This document shows, in pieces, positions 32,736 to 43,764 of a stretch of DNA of 64,000 nucleotides. Each line of letters opens with the position of its first letter. The stretch's first letter is position 1. The stretch spans positions 6,857,982 through 6,921,981 of the forward strand of contig CM055109.1 of the NCBI GenBank assembly GCA_029204225.1, given 5' to 3'. Origin of the DNA: Diphasiastrum complanatum. Lineage: Eukaryota; Streptophyta; Lycopodiopsida; Lycopodiales; Lycopodiaceae. Below the pieces are notes generated by a model that worked only from the letters and a program-made list of their open reading frames with translations, had not been told where the DNA came from and ran no database searches. The position numbers and the translations under genes are program-made.

Positions 32736-34465
32736 TGCAATGGCATTCAGATTGCCTTCAGCGTCATCCGTGGAGGAGGATGTCCTCTTGGTACTTTTGT
32801 TATTGCCTTTGTACTTGGAGCGTGAAGATCTGCCACATTTCGGACTTCGAGTCTTCTTCGCCTTCGTGTCTTGTTCGGCCTTCGACTTCGTCTTTGAGCT
32901 CTTTTGGTCCTCGAATGTTTGACCTTTGAGAGCTTCGTCTCTGTGTCTTCCTTCAGTGAAACCGTTATGTGACGGTTATAACCTGGGGTGATTTCTGCCT
33001 ATAGGCAGTTCCTTGATATTACTGTAGAGTCGAATTCGAAAGCTAACAAATCTTTGTGGCTCAAAACATTTTGTTTCTTCAGCTCTCTCTCAAAGCGTGG
33101 TAGCTTTACGATTCCTTGACTCTTCCTCTAACTCTCGAACAATCCTTTGTCTAAGGGCTTGGTAAAGATGTCTGCTACCATCTGCTTCGTTCCAATGAAG
33201 CTGGTTTTCAATTCGTTTCTCTCAACTAGGTCCCTTATCAAATGATATTCGATGAAATGTGTTTCATTCTTGAATGAAACCTGGGATCCATTGTCAAGTG
33301 TATGGTAGAAGTATTGTCCATCTACAAGATTAGAGGCTCTTTAGTGTTTTCACCCAGTCCGTCGGGGAACTATCTGAGCCATGTAATTTCGTTGGCCATC
33401 TTCATTGTTGCGACATATTTTGCTTCGCATGATGATTGCGCAGTGATAGTCTGCTTCTTGCTGACCTAGAGAATTGCTGCATTCGCTGTGATGGTGCACC
33501 TTTCCGAGACACTTTTACAGTCATCCTTGAGTGATGCCCAATTTGCATCGCTGTAGGAGTGCATCTGGAATCTGGTATCATGAGAGTAACACAGCCCAAA
33601 GTCCTTCGTCTTCTGAAGGTACTTTAGGATTCGCTTCATGATCTTCCAGTGTGTCAGGCCTGGGTTCATGCTGAACTGGCTCATCGTAGACATGGCATAA
33701 GCAATGTCGGGGTGTGTGTTATCTGCTAGATACATCAATGATCCAATCAGCCTCTTGTAAGGTGTCTGCTGCCTTATCTCCTTTTCTTTGTCAGTCTTCG
33801 GACAATCTTTGTTTGTCATAATTGTTCTTGCAAGAGTTGGGGTGTTTGCCCCTTTGCAAACTGTCATCCCGAAATCATCTAGGATCTTTGGTTGTACCTG
33901 GACTGATGAAGGTATAGCTTTCCTCATCATAGTCATGGTCGATTTGCAAGCCTAGATAATATCTGGTTTTTCCTAGGTTTGTTATCTCGAAATATTTTGA
34001 GATTTCGCCCTTCACTTTGTAGTATGACAAATGGTTACCTGACAAGGTATCCTTGTTTGACTTTCTTATCAAGCTTCTTTCGAAGCTTGTTTGAAACATG
34101 TGCATAAGCTTCACTGCCAAAGATTTGAACGTGCGCCAGATTGGGCTTTCTACCCACCATAGTTCGTGTGGTGTCATGTGAGGAACACCTGATTTGCCCA
34201 TCCTGTTCTAGATGTAGGCAACTGTAGTTACTGCTTCACCCCATAGCACTCTTGGTGCTTTGGAGTAGGCCATCAGGCACCTTGCGGCTTCCATGAGTGT
34301 CATGTTCTTCCTTTCAACAAAATTGTTGTGTTGTGGTGTATAGGATGCAGTCCTTCTATGAAGGATTCCTCGATCGTTACAGAAGTCAATGGAGCAGTTC
34401 GAGATGTATTCTCCACCACAATCAGTTCTGATCTACTTCACTTTGCTTCTTGTGCATCTTGCTAA
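32736..34465 (-). mobile_element. Copia-A pol remnant (INT end fused to RT, RNase H)
   Basis: Right to left: the integrase end with IRTDCGG and MTPHELWW (34440-34085), then an internal deletion that joins integrase directly to RT at YYK-VKGEISKYFEITNLG (about 34018), then YYLGLQIDHDYDEE, RT end IGSLMYLADNTHPDIAYAMS (33670-33760), RNase H with YSDANWASLKDDCKS and the TKP end. The YMDD catalytic segment is missing. TAG codons occur at 34433-34435, 34208-34210 and 33370-33372. Stops also break the RNase H tail. A basic, Lys/Ser-rich tail follows RNase H towards the LTR. Confidence 0.85.
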
Positions 34466-34485
34466 TGCAGATTACTGAACTACCT

Positions 34486-34497
34486 GCTCTGATACCA
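34486..34497 (-). other. Primer binding site (initiator Met tRNA) of a minus-strand element
   Basis: The minus strand reads TGGTATCAGAGC directly next to an LTR end (...CGACA). It is only about 20 bases right of the copia-A integrase sequence, so gag and protease are deleted between them. The LTR at 34498 differs from the one at 32143, so two elements are probably fused. Confidence 0.65.
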
Positions 34498-34990
34498 TGT
34501 CGTAAAATTGTGGGATACTATGTTATCAAATTAGTAGAACTCTGATTATAAGAAATCGAGAGTTTATTAGAAAATGATCAACTGATATTGGATCAGAGGA
34601 ACTCTGGTAGAAACAGATGCTCTGATATTGGATCGATAATGGTAGTATAGCAGTGGAAGTAGAATGACAGATGGTGTAGGATCGGAAGTGCAACAGCTAC
34701 CAACAAAACAAGATGAATGAACAATAGCAATGCACAATAGAACAATACAGTAGTGAGACAAAAAGTTGTACTTTGATTGTATAAAAATGAGTACAAGAGC
34801 ATGAAACAACGCGAGACAATCAGCACCAAAAATTTCTTCAGCTGATGATCGTTGATCTATATCTGATCTGAACTACTTAGCAACTTAGTTACTTAACTAG
34901 AATGTAGCCTACCGAGCATGTTAGATCCGTTGACGCTATACATTGATGATTGCATGTCAGTGCATTGGGAAGCATAAAATCTATCTACTT
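34498..34990 (-). mobile_element. LTR-like sequence right of the 34.49-kb primer site
   Basis: It starts TGTCGTAAAATTGTGGG on the plus strand. The words GATATTGGATC and CTGATATTGGATCGAT are repeated inside. The far border is not defined. Confidence 0.4.
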
Positions 34991-35119
34991 AATTTACTAT
35001 GGTTGTTATGCATTAGATGGTCATCCTTTCCAACTGTCAATGTCTGTACAAGTTAGCTAGACTGTCATTGATGTACTTGAAGTCATCTGACAGTTCATGG
35101 ATTGACTTTTCTCTGATGA

Positions 35120-35340
35120 GGAAGAAATTTACAAAGTTGAGTTATTTGGTAGTTGATGAAAAGTCGATGAAGTTGGATAGGTCGACTAAGTCAGCTGATG
35201 GATAAGATGGATTTGAGTGAGTGTGAGTTGATGAAGATGATGTCAAGTTGATGGAGTTGATGATGGAATATATATATACAAGGATAAGTCGATGAAGTAG
35301 TTGATTTTGATTACTTCAAAGTCGATGGTGTTGAACTTCG
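35120..35340. repeat. Degenerate GTTGATGAAG-rich repeat
   Basis: Variants of GT(T/C)GATGAAGTTGAT occur about ten times. Low-complexity internal expansion; no frame with family resemblance. Confidence 0.55.
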
Positions 35341-35867
35341 ACAGGGTTTTTCAGGATGCTCATTACTTAGTGGATGCGGTCTTGAGCATCAAAATCCAAC
35401 ATGCAAGAACGTAATCATTGATTCTAGCACTCAAGAATCCTAGAGCAAAACACCTTGCTCTAACCTGTTTCAATCTGTGAGTAGACTTTACATGGAACGA
35501 TGGTAGCCAAGAATCACTCATAAGCACCCGAGCACACTCAGCTTGAATGATTGATTAGCTTGCAATTGATGGGTACTTAGCAATGTAGATATCATGTGCA
35601 TGAACGCATCGTGCATCTCTCAAGTTAGGGATTTCAAACTTTCAAGAGAAATAGATGAAGTGATGATCAACAAGCGCTCTTAATTTTCAAAACTGGTGAC
35701 TTATCATAGAATTTTTAGCGTATCTGGCCAAAAAACATAGCTCTTTAAAGGTCCGTTGTCTTTCTTAATGCATTAAAACATGCTCTGAGAGCTGCGGATT
35801 TGTCTATCTAGAAAACTAGGAATTGATTTGTCTTATTGAGGTACTGGGAACTTGATGTGTATGATCT
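35341..35867. other. Intergenic, nothing recognised
   Basis: No coding or repeat resemblance seen. Confidence 0.4.
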
Positions 35868-36400
35868 CTAAGGCGAAACATCTCTTGAAGTATTAGGGAA
35901 ATGCATCTCTAATCCCCATACTCTATCAATGAATGCAAGGTAACCGGATGGTGTTAGACTCAGGTAATATCGATGTCTACTCTCATAATACAAAGGGCAA
36001 CTGAAGATGAAATGGTCTTCTATTTTTCCCTTTTCCCATAGTAGCTGATGAATTTTGTCCTCACAAGGCATCCCACTATATCTACCCATCTCCATCTAAG
36101 GATGATGTGAGGAACTGTCCTAGTATGAATCTCAAATTATGTGATATCTTCAAGTCATGGTAAAACCAAGTATGCGGTCATCTATAAAAAGTGTCTTGTA
36201 GAACTCCAGTTTGACCTCAAGGCTCTAGACAAAATTCTTTGAGTGTAGGATTTGTGTATGAATTGTTGGATATATGAGCGTGTACTTTTAGGAAGACGTG
36301 ATATAGGAACGCCTTATGAGTCCAAGGGTGTCATGGCTTGTAAATGCCAATGCAAGTGACTTTTTGGAGTTATAATTTGGAGGGTTATTTTATGCTATTC
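35868..36400 (-). mobile_element. LINE copy 3, C-terminal fragment
   Basis: The minus strand keeps LPKSTRSYIQQFIHKSYTQR-like and NLRFILGQF pieces in shifted frames, then EDHFIFSCPLYYESRHRYY in an open frame (35868-36095), matching the zinc-binding tail of LINE copy 2. One zinc-ligand stretch (CQIC) is degraded. No 3' UTR or CT tail is recognisable at the left end. Confidence 0.75.
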
Positions 36401-36655
36401 ATGGGCATATTGTTATTATGAGTCCTTAAAAATAATGTCTCCTGCTTTGATTATTGAGTCCTTGGTGGCACATGTAGCCATTGTTTGGTATTTGAAAGGA
36501 CGATTATATTTGATATTGAATTCTTTTAAATATCTTGTAGATATCTCTTGTGATGGATTTCATACAAAGTTTAGTCTGGTTCATTACATATGCAAAGTGC
36601 CAATTCACAAGTTTGGTTGAACTCATATACTCGTTAAGTTGTAAAAGTCTTTAGG

Positions 36656-37402
36656 TGTTGGAGGGTTTGCGGATCCCAAGACAACCCTAACCCTAGTTAA
36701 TAAGTGAGAGGGATTTGGCACCTTGCGTGTGTAAGTCCAACTCGATGATCACATAGTTATTTGATTAGTTACAAGTCAATAAAAGGACTTTAGGCCTTTT
36801 CGCGGGACTTTTAATATTGCAGGGCCCAAACGTCAAGTTAGTGAATAAAGTTGGGTTTCCCTCCAATTTGGATGGTTCCCACTTTTTTTTAAATTTGAAT
36901 AATTAGGGAGGCAGAAATGGACCAATAGAATTTAGAGGCCAGGGTCTTCCTCTCTACTATAAAAAGGGACCAACTCAAGTTCCTACACATGCTCATTTCT
37001 TCATTTCAATAAAGCAGATTGGTTCTCTTGTGAAATGGATTTATGAATGTCCTTGCTCTCTATCACTTTTCCTCCATCTCTCATGCTTTTATTGAGTTTG
37101 CTAATTGTTGGATCTGATTGTTATTGGGATTGCATGTTTTTATACTTTTTATGAGGGAGAAAGGGAGAGAGAGAAAGAGTAACCTATCTTCATTGTGGAT
37201 TTAGTGTTAATGGATGTAGTGTTAATGCTTAGGGTTAAGAGATGTTAGAGTTAGATTTGGATCTTCCATTCATGCTGAAATCTAAACTATACTATCGCTC
37301 TCATGGGAATGAATCTACACGTGACAACTAGCTTCATCTCCTCGATGCTAGATTGATTAGATCTTGGGTTGAGGATAGGCAAGGAAAGAGAATCCCACTA
37401 CA
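36656..37402 (+). mobile_element. Ty3/gypsy 5' LTR
   Basis: It ends CTACA at 37402, four bases before an Asp-tRNA-type primer site. It holds TATAAAAA (36958-36965) and AATAAA (37008-37013), spaced as promoter and polyadenylation signal. The TGTTGGAGGG start at 36656 is the best candidate left end. Confidence 0.65.
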
Positions 37403-37406
37403 ATTT

Positions 37407-37424
37407 TGGCGCCGTTGTCGGGGA
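37407..37424 (+). other. Gypsy primer binding site (Asp tRNA type)
   Basis: TGGCGCCGTTGTCGGGGA differs by one base from the classic plant gypsy (Tat/Athila-type) primer site. Confidence 0.85.
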
Positions 37425-37725
37425 GCTACGCCAATTTTTCAGTTTGCAGCATGTTTGTTAGATGGTTAGCTTGCATTAGGCATCTTGTTGTGGCATGAAT
37501 AGTGTTAAATATGCATTTAGGATTAGTTTGGGAGTGATTTTGCTTGATTTGAGTGGATTTACTTGTTTGAAATCTAATCTGATTGTGGCACAGAGAAAGC
37601 TATTCAGATCACCAATCTTAAGATCCATTTGGATCTAAGATATAAAAAAAAACAGTAAAAATCGGTCAAATCTGTCAGATTTTGGTCAAAAGGAGGCAAA
37701 AATCGACATTAGAAGAACACCCCGT

Positions 37726-38307
37726 TTGGATCTACCCAAATACAATGGATTAACAGATCCAATTAGATTTATTCAGATCTATTCTGAATCTTGTAAAGTC
37801 TATGGCAAAAAAATTTCAAATAATAGACTTAAGCTTTTTCCTATGGCCTTAACAGGTGCAGCACAAGATTGGTACTATAATCAAGATGAAACTGAGCGTA
37901 CAGATTGGGAGACTGTTGAAAGAGCCCTTATCACACGGTTCAAACCTCGAAGGTTTATGGAAGACCCTTTCCTACTTTTAAGTAAAATTAAAATGGGAAA
38001 GCGGGAAATGGTTCGAGATTACATTGAACGGGTAAAACGCCTCAGATCTGAGTGCGAACCTGAGCTGATTAACGGAAATGCCATGATTATGTGGTTTTTG
38101 TCAGGTTTACCTAAAAGGATCAGACGTGAGCTGAAACGCCATAATGAGTACGCACTTTTGCAAAGTGCTATGGATGATGCAATTTGGGAGGAGAATGAAG
38201 ATTCAGATGATGAACTGAATATCAATATGTTGCCTTATACAACAGGACAGACCACTACGACATCCACCATTATTGCATCAACAATTGTCAACGCTACTGT
38301 AGAATGA
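37726..38307 (+). pseudogene. Ty3/gypsy gag (capsid) fragment
   Basis: 193 codons with the retrotransposon gag fold signature: FPMALTGAAQDWYYNQ, then W-x-x-VERALITRFKPRRF, MGKREMVRDYIERVKRLR and FLSGLPKRIRRELKRH. It stops at 38305-38307 before any zinc knuckle or protease; copia LTR sequence begins about 25 bases later, so the rest of the element is lost. A matching minus-strand copy lies at 46640-46800. Confidence 0.8.
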
Positions 38308-38329
38308 TGAGAATCGAGAATAAGAGAGG

Positions 38330-38840
38330 GCAATGTTGATCTATGTTTATGAAATTAATGCAGCATTCAACATAGTTTCAACCAAGGTGAGGAATTCAAA
38401 TGAACAAGAAAACTTGGACATACAAATAACAGCAGACGCATTTGCATTTGAGATCATACACAACAAGAAAATCATCTATATTGATTTTTCTCTGATTTCT
38501 TCAAACATTGCATGCAAATCCATGTAGTGTGTTGGCGTGGGAGAAACATAGTTCTCTCACAAGTAATCGTCTTGCTTTACTAGCGGACAGTTGGATCTAC
38601 AAATCCTAGACAGACTTGTCTTCGTACGCAGGCGGACATGTATTCTGTAATTTTGTCTTGATTGCTTACTAGCATCAGACTACTACATTGTATGTGTATT
38701 ATGTCATCTCATGTCAAGTATCATCTAGCAAGTATATAGTCCCTCTATGTAACCTTTAGATTAGAGTGATTGAACATCTACAACTAATCAGGAAATTACA
38801 AGAGTGGCAGATTAGTCACGACTTAAAGTGTATCTACTGA
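38330..38840 (-). mobile_element. LTR next to copia-D
   Basis: It shares the GTGTTGGCGTGGGAGAAAC...CTTGCTTTACTAGCGGAC stretch with the LTRs at 32143 and 47098. It abuts copia-D integrase directly, so RT and RNase H of D are deleted. Borders approximate. Confidence 0.5.
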
Positions 38841-38850
38841 CGTCATGCCA

Positions 38851-40730
38851 TCAGATCATATATCTGTACTTCTGGATACTTGCGTGATCTTTGTTGGTAC
38901 TCTTTGGAGCGTGAGGGCAAAACAGGTTTTGCGACATTTTTTGTGTCGCATCGTTGGTTCCGTTTCCATCGTTGGTTTCATTTTGCTTGTTTGCCTCATC
39001 TTTCACTGTTTTCACAATGTTCGTGTCTAACATGTAGACTCTGTAGTATGACGAGTTGTTGTCATAACCTATCAGAAATTCTTGTTCGGCTTTCTCATCA
39101 AGCTTCTTTCGAAGCTTATCAGGAATATGTGCATAAGCTACACAGCCAAAGATTTTGACGTGAGACAGGTTGGGCATTCTACCCCACCATAGCTCATGTG
39201 GTGTCATGTGTGGGACACCAGACTTGCATGTTCTATTCTAGATGTATGTGGCTGTAGCTACTGCTTCAGCCCACAGTGCCCTTGGAGCCTTCGAGTAGGC
39301 CATCATACCTCTGGCTGTTTCCATCAGGGTTCTGTTCTTTCATTTAGCAACACCATTGTGCTACGGTGTGTAGGCTCCAATTCTTCTGTGAATGATGTCA
39401 CGATCATTGCATAAGTCAGTGAACCAATTCGAGATGGATTTGCCACCTCGATCTGTCCTGATCTACTTCACCTTGTTGCCTGTACATCTTTTCACCCAAT
39501 TCATATATTCTGTGAATTTATCAAGTGCTTCAGATTTATTCTGAATAAAATACACTCCGACAAATTTGCTATAATAATCAATGAAGGTTATATAATATTT
39601 TGAACCTCCTACTGATATCACATTGAATGGTCCATAGATGTCAGAGTGCACTAGCTCCAGAATCTTAGTCGTTCTGTAGGAGTTTTTACTGAATGGAGTG
39701 CATGAAATCTTGCCTTTCAAACATGCATCACAGGTGGTCGAACTGGTTGCATTCGAGATGCTGACCTCTATTATTGCTCCATGATGGCTTGTTTGGTAAA
39801 GTGCCATGGACTTCATGTGGTAGAGTCTCATGTGCCACAGAGTGTCTGGCTGGTCATCATGACTCTGATGCACCTGATCTGCAGGTAGGCATACCTTCAG
39901 ATGATATAGGTTTCCTTTCCTTCTGCCTTGAGCGATCAAAGTACTGGTACTGGCATCAATCACGTTGCATGCTTCGTCAGAAAACGTCACACGCATTCTT
40001 GCATCTACTATTTTTGCTATAGATAGCAAGTCTTGTTGCAGAGTAGGCATGAACAGAACGTCTTCGAGTCATCTGTCTCTGCCATTCGCCATAGTGAACC
40101 AATACCGTTCACTTGATGTCTAGATCCATCTCCAAGAACTATGAATCTTGAGGGATCTGCACTTCTGAAATCAGACATTATTTGTCTTGATATCACAAAG
40201 TGTGAGGTGGCTCCTGAGTCTAGAATCACCTCATGTGTATCAGATGTTGATGTTGCACACATGTCTTCACAGATGTAGGCGATCGAACAATTTCTGTTCG
40301 TTCTTTCTTTGCCCATCTTCGAGCTCTCAAGCTCCTCGACATAGGATGAACTATTGCTGTTTACTTGTTTGTTCTATGTTGATTTGTTTCTCGACAACTG
40401 GCGGCAATCCATGGCTGCATGACCCTTCTTGTGACAATGGATACACTCAATCTTGAGATTGAGCCAGCATGTATCTACTGTATGCTTGTCTCTTCTGCAT
40501 CTCACGCAAGTCTTCTTGTCTACACCTTGTTGCTTGGACCTCCCTTTGCTCTTCTAGTTGCTCTTGCTGGTCTCCTCTGCTTCTTGATCACGATCCTGCC
40601 TCTGATTGGACTCCCTCTTAGGCTTAAATTGTTTCTTTGATTTTTCTTTGTTGTTGTAGAGGGCCTGGCCAGAACTATCTTTGTGATCAAGATGTTCTTC
40701 TCAGAATTCGACATGACTGCTCTGGGCAAA
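38851..40730 (-). mobile_element. Copia-D: gag end, protease, integrase
   Basis: Right to left: Lys/Arg-rich gag end, zinc knuckle CIHCHKKGHAAMDC (40445-40404), protease with an intact DSGATSHF (about 40235), the GAG-pre-integrase HHCC region with LWHMRLYHM and CDACLKGK, integrase HSDIYGPF, a TAG at 39465-39463, IRTDRGG, P(stop)HNG, VAK(stop)KNRT, a second TAG at 39240-39238, MTPHELWWGRMPNLSHVKIF and FLIGYDNNSSYYRVY. RT and RNase H are absent. The integrase frame is open apart from stops, all explicable by single C-to-T changes. Confidence 0.85.
40404..40445 (-). other. Copia-D zinc knuckle
   Basis: CX2CX4HX4C nucleocapsid motif. The same CIHCH..GHAA.DC core occurs in copia-C at 48961-49002, linking the two families. 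Confidence 0.85.
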
Positions 40731-40739
40731 GCTCACTTC

Positions 40740-41634
40740 TGTCTTGGAATTTAAATCCACAAAGACATAGCAAATCGACTGATTTACATCACTCAACAAA
40801 GATATCTTCATAATGTTCTTAACATATACAATTTGATGAATTGTAAATTAGCTCAATCACCAATGGATCCAAGGCTGCATTTGTCAAAGGACCAATGTCC
40901 CCAGACAAAGCAGAAAAAGGAGCAGATGAGAGAATACCCGTATCGATCGATACTCGGATCTCTCATGTACGCAATGGTCTGTACAAGGCCAGATATCTCT
41001 TTTGTTGTCAACTCACTCAGCCAATACATGGCTGATCCTGGAATTACCCATTGGAAGGCTCTTATTTGAGTCATGAGATATATTCGAGCTACCATGGACC
41101 AATGCATCTGCTATGGAGATGTCAGCAACGACAATCTTCATCAGCTCAGTGGATATTCCGATGCAAGCTGGGGAGGAGATGCAGACCATCGTAAGTCCAC
41201 ATCTGGATATACATTCTTCTTTAATGGCGGTCCTATTTCGTGAAACAGTTGTAAGCAAACCTCTATCGCATTTCTTCTACTGAAGCAGAATATATTGTTG
41301 CTTTTCAATCTATTAAGAAAGCATTTTGGTTGAGAAATTTGTTGTCAGACATCAATCTGTATCAGTACAGCCCTACAATTTTGTTTTGTGATAACCAAAG
41401 TGCTATTGCCTTATCGGTCAACCCCAGATTTCATTCTAGGAGTAAGCACATTGAGATAAGATATCACTACATCAGGGGAAAGGTTCTCGACAGAGAGGTG
41501 AGCTTAACGTACTGTAGAACGCAGAACATGGTTGTAGACATTTTTACGAAAGCACTCAGTGTTAGCGCACACAACAGATTTTGTGCATTGCTAAGTCTGA
41601 AGATCAAGGCATTCACGAATCTAGATTAAGGGGG
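40740..41634 (+). pseudogene. Copia-E: RT end, RNase H and polypurine tract
   Basis: It starts mid-RT (LIHITQQR-like), then MNCKLAQSPMDPRLHLSKDQ, YRSILGSLMYAMVCTRPDIS, and RNase H GYSDASWGGDADHRKSTSGY. After frameshifts comes NPRFHSRSKHIEIRYHYIR and VVDIFTKALS. The stop is followed by AAGGGGGA (41628-41635), a polypurine tract abutting the LTR. It faces copia-D head-on near 40735, so it was truncated or inserted there. Confidence 0.85.
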
Positions 41635-41635
41635 A

Positions 41636-42240
41636 TGTTGGATTTACTCCTCCTACTCTCCTAGATCCCAATTTTAATCTACCTCCATTCATGCTGCATA
41701 TTTTTCTAATGTTGTCACGCAATCTGCATTTTCTACATGCAAATTTGCACAGATGAAGAAAAGGCCATTCGTAAGAGTGATGCACTTTTGCGTCATCACC
41801 AACGTTCACTTCAGTACTGGCTGACATCGCACCCTTTTTACGCTCACCCCATGCAGTTGCACTAACAAATTGGACAACGATTGCAGCCACCCACAATCTC
41901 CTACAGACAACACATCCACTCTGTACTTTCGCATCTACACACCTGTAATATTATGTATATATATTGGATACCATCTGCATATTCTTTGATGATGATGATC
42001 AGATGATCGAGTGAAGAAGAGACTAAGAGGAGGTTTCATTTCTCATTACAGACAAAATAAGCTTCGTAGGGCACGCATTTTGGTCCGCTATTGTATTGTG
42101 CTTTGTCGCATTATTAACTTGTATACATAATATACTTAATCTGATATAGCTCTTTGTTCTGCATTCAGATCTGTGTCAATATTGCTATGCTTGTTCTTCA
42201 TTTTGTCTGATCTTTCTAGTTGCTCTTTCTGATAATAGAT
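41636..42240 (+). mobile_element. Copia-E 3' LTR (left border sure, right border not)
   Basis: It starts TGTTGGATTT directly after the polypurine tract. TATA-like ATGTATATATAT lies at about 41953. I cannot place the right end; sequence to at least 42240 looks LTR-like. Confidence 0.6.
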
Positions 42241-42722
42241 GATCAACTTTTAGTCTTGTCTTTCGCGAATAATTCACGACTAATTATCAGTCGAGCACAA
42301 TCTAGCTCTTCGTGAATCATTCGCAACAGATAATTTGTCTTGCAATTCGTGACAAATTATTCATCTAGCGCTTCATCCATTAAATGTTTGGCTATGTAAT
42401 CCAGAATGACTGTGATTTCTATCACTAAAGTTCTTCTTCATTCTGATAGGCGTAGTCATGCTTACGGAGAGAGTCAAATAATTCATTCCGCTACGCACGA
42501 ACATTTTCTTTTCGAGTTCGCTTCTCGTTCATTCCTTGTTCGAGTTCGTTTCTCGTTCATGTTTGTCATTTATTCTTCCTCCCTCTCTCCCAACATGCTG
42601 GCATTCATCCAATTCTTCTCAGAAGTTGCTTGCTGATAAGCGGTGACAATTGACCGTAAACAGTCTGTCTGCATAAATGAACGTAAACTGTCATTCTACA
42701 TAAATGAACATGAACTGCCACA

Positions 42723-42936
42723 GGCAAAAAATGCGACACTGCATTTTTACTCGTGATTTTTGATAGGCAAAAAATGTGAAAAAGACGACACTGCATTTTT
42801 GCACGTGATTCCTGACAGGCGAAAAATGCGAAAAAGATGACACTACATTTTTACACGTAATTTTTGACAGGCAAAAAAATGTGTAAAAGCCGACACTGCA
42901 TTTTTACACGAGATTCTTGACAGGCGACACTGTCAG
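42723..42936. repeat. Minisatellite, four ~52-bp units plus a partial one
   Basis: Units start at 42723, 42766, 42818, 42870 and 42923, each GGC(A/G)AAAAATG...CGACACTGCATTTTTACACG...TTGACA. Each unit holds AAAAATGC and GCATTTTT, so it can fold on itself. It may belong to the copia-E LTR or to a leader of another element. Confidence 0.8.
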
Positions 42937-43764
42937 ATTTGTAGAGAGAGAAAATGCAACACTGTTGTCAAACTCCGTGTATTTCTGCAGACTGTGTAAA
43001 AACACTTGTAATTCTATAGACTGTGTAAAGACATAGGAAAATCCATAGAACTAGATAAACAATTGGATGAAGATTAAAAACTGATTAGTCGATTAGTAGG
43101 AAAGAGAATAATCCAACAGCTTCAAGGGCAGACTTTGTTGTTTGTTGCCATTATATTGGAGAGGAATACCGTTAGCTTACAAACTCTGGTGGTCATGTCG
43201 TCTTGGATACAACCATCTTGGAAAAATGCATGGATTGTCCATGCACAAAAATCGAATTGTTTGCAATGGTGGTAACTCAAGGCACTCCAGATGACCTAGT
43301 CCCATTGTACCCTATGCAAGGTTTTGGCTCATTGAGCTACTACATCTTAGACATTACCTTGTCATCTGTGTAGCTAAGACAATTTCATGTGATTCACAAG
43401 GTGCCAATAATACCAAAGATAGAGCTGTTATTGATTTGTGTGACATTGAGGACACAAATGACTAAAACCCGAAAACATTGAGAATAGTACCATCTATGTA
43501 ATTATGCAAAATAATTCTCACAGTAGTCTTCCTTGGAAATTATTGAAGCAATGCAATATGGTATAGAAAGTAAATGAGCTTCCTACAAAATACAATGGAA
43601 ATATTGCATCTGAATTGCCTACACTTCATGCAAGTGACAAATCTCCCATAATTGGGATGGAGCAATTTGTAATGGTCATTGTTGGACAAAACCAGTGACA
43701 ACACATGTTAGTTTTTCAGGCACTATAAGAAAAAGCTAATCTGGTGGTGTTTTTGAGTGTATGA
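42937..43764. other. Spacer upstream of the unknown gene remnant
   Basis: Contains GTGTATTTCTGCAGACTGTGTAAAAA-like sequence near 42978, which recurs inverted near 62130. No coding frame recognised. Confidence 0.4.

Noticed and set aside
42723-42936. CRISPR-like array
   Set aside because: The repeats are directly adjacent, diverged, and have no unique spacers; the context is plant nuclear DNA.
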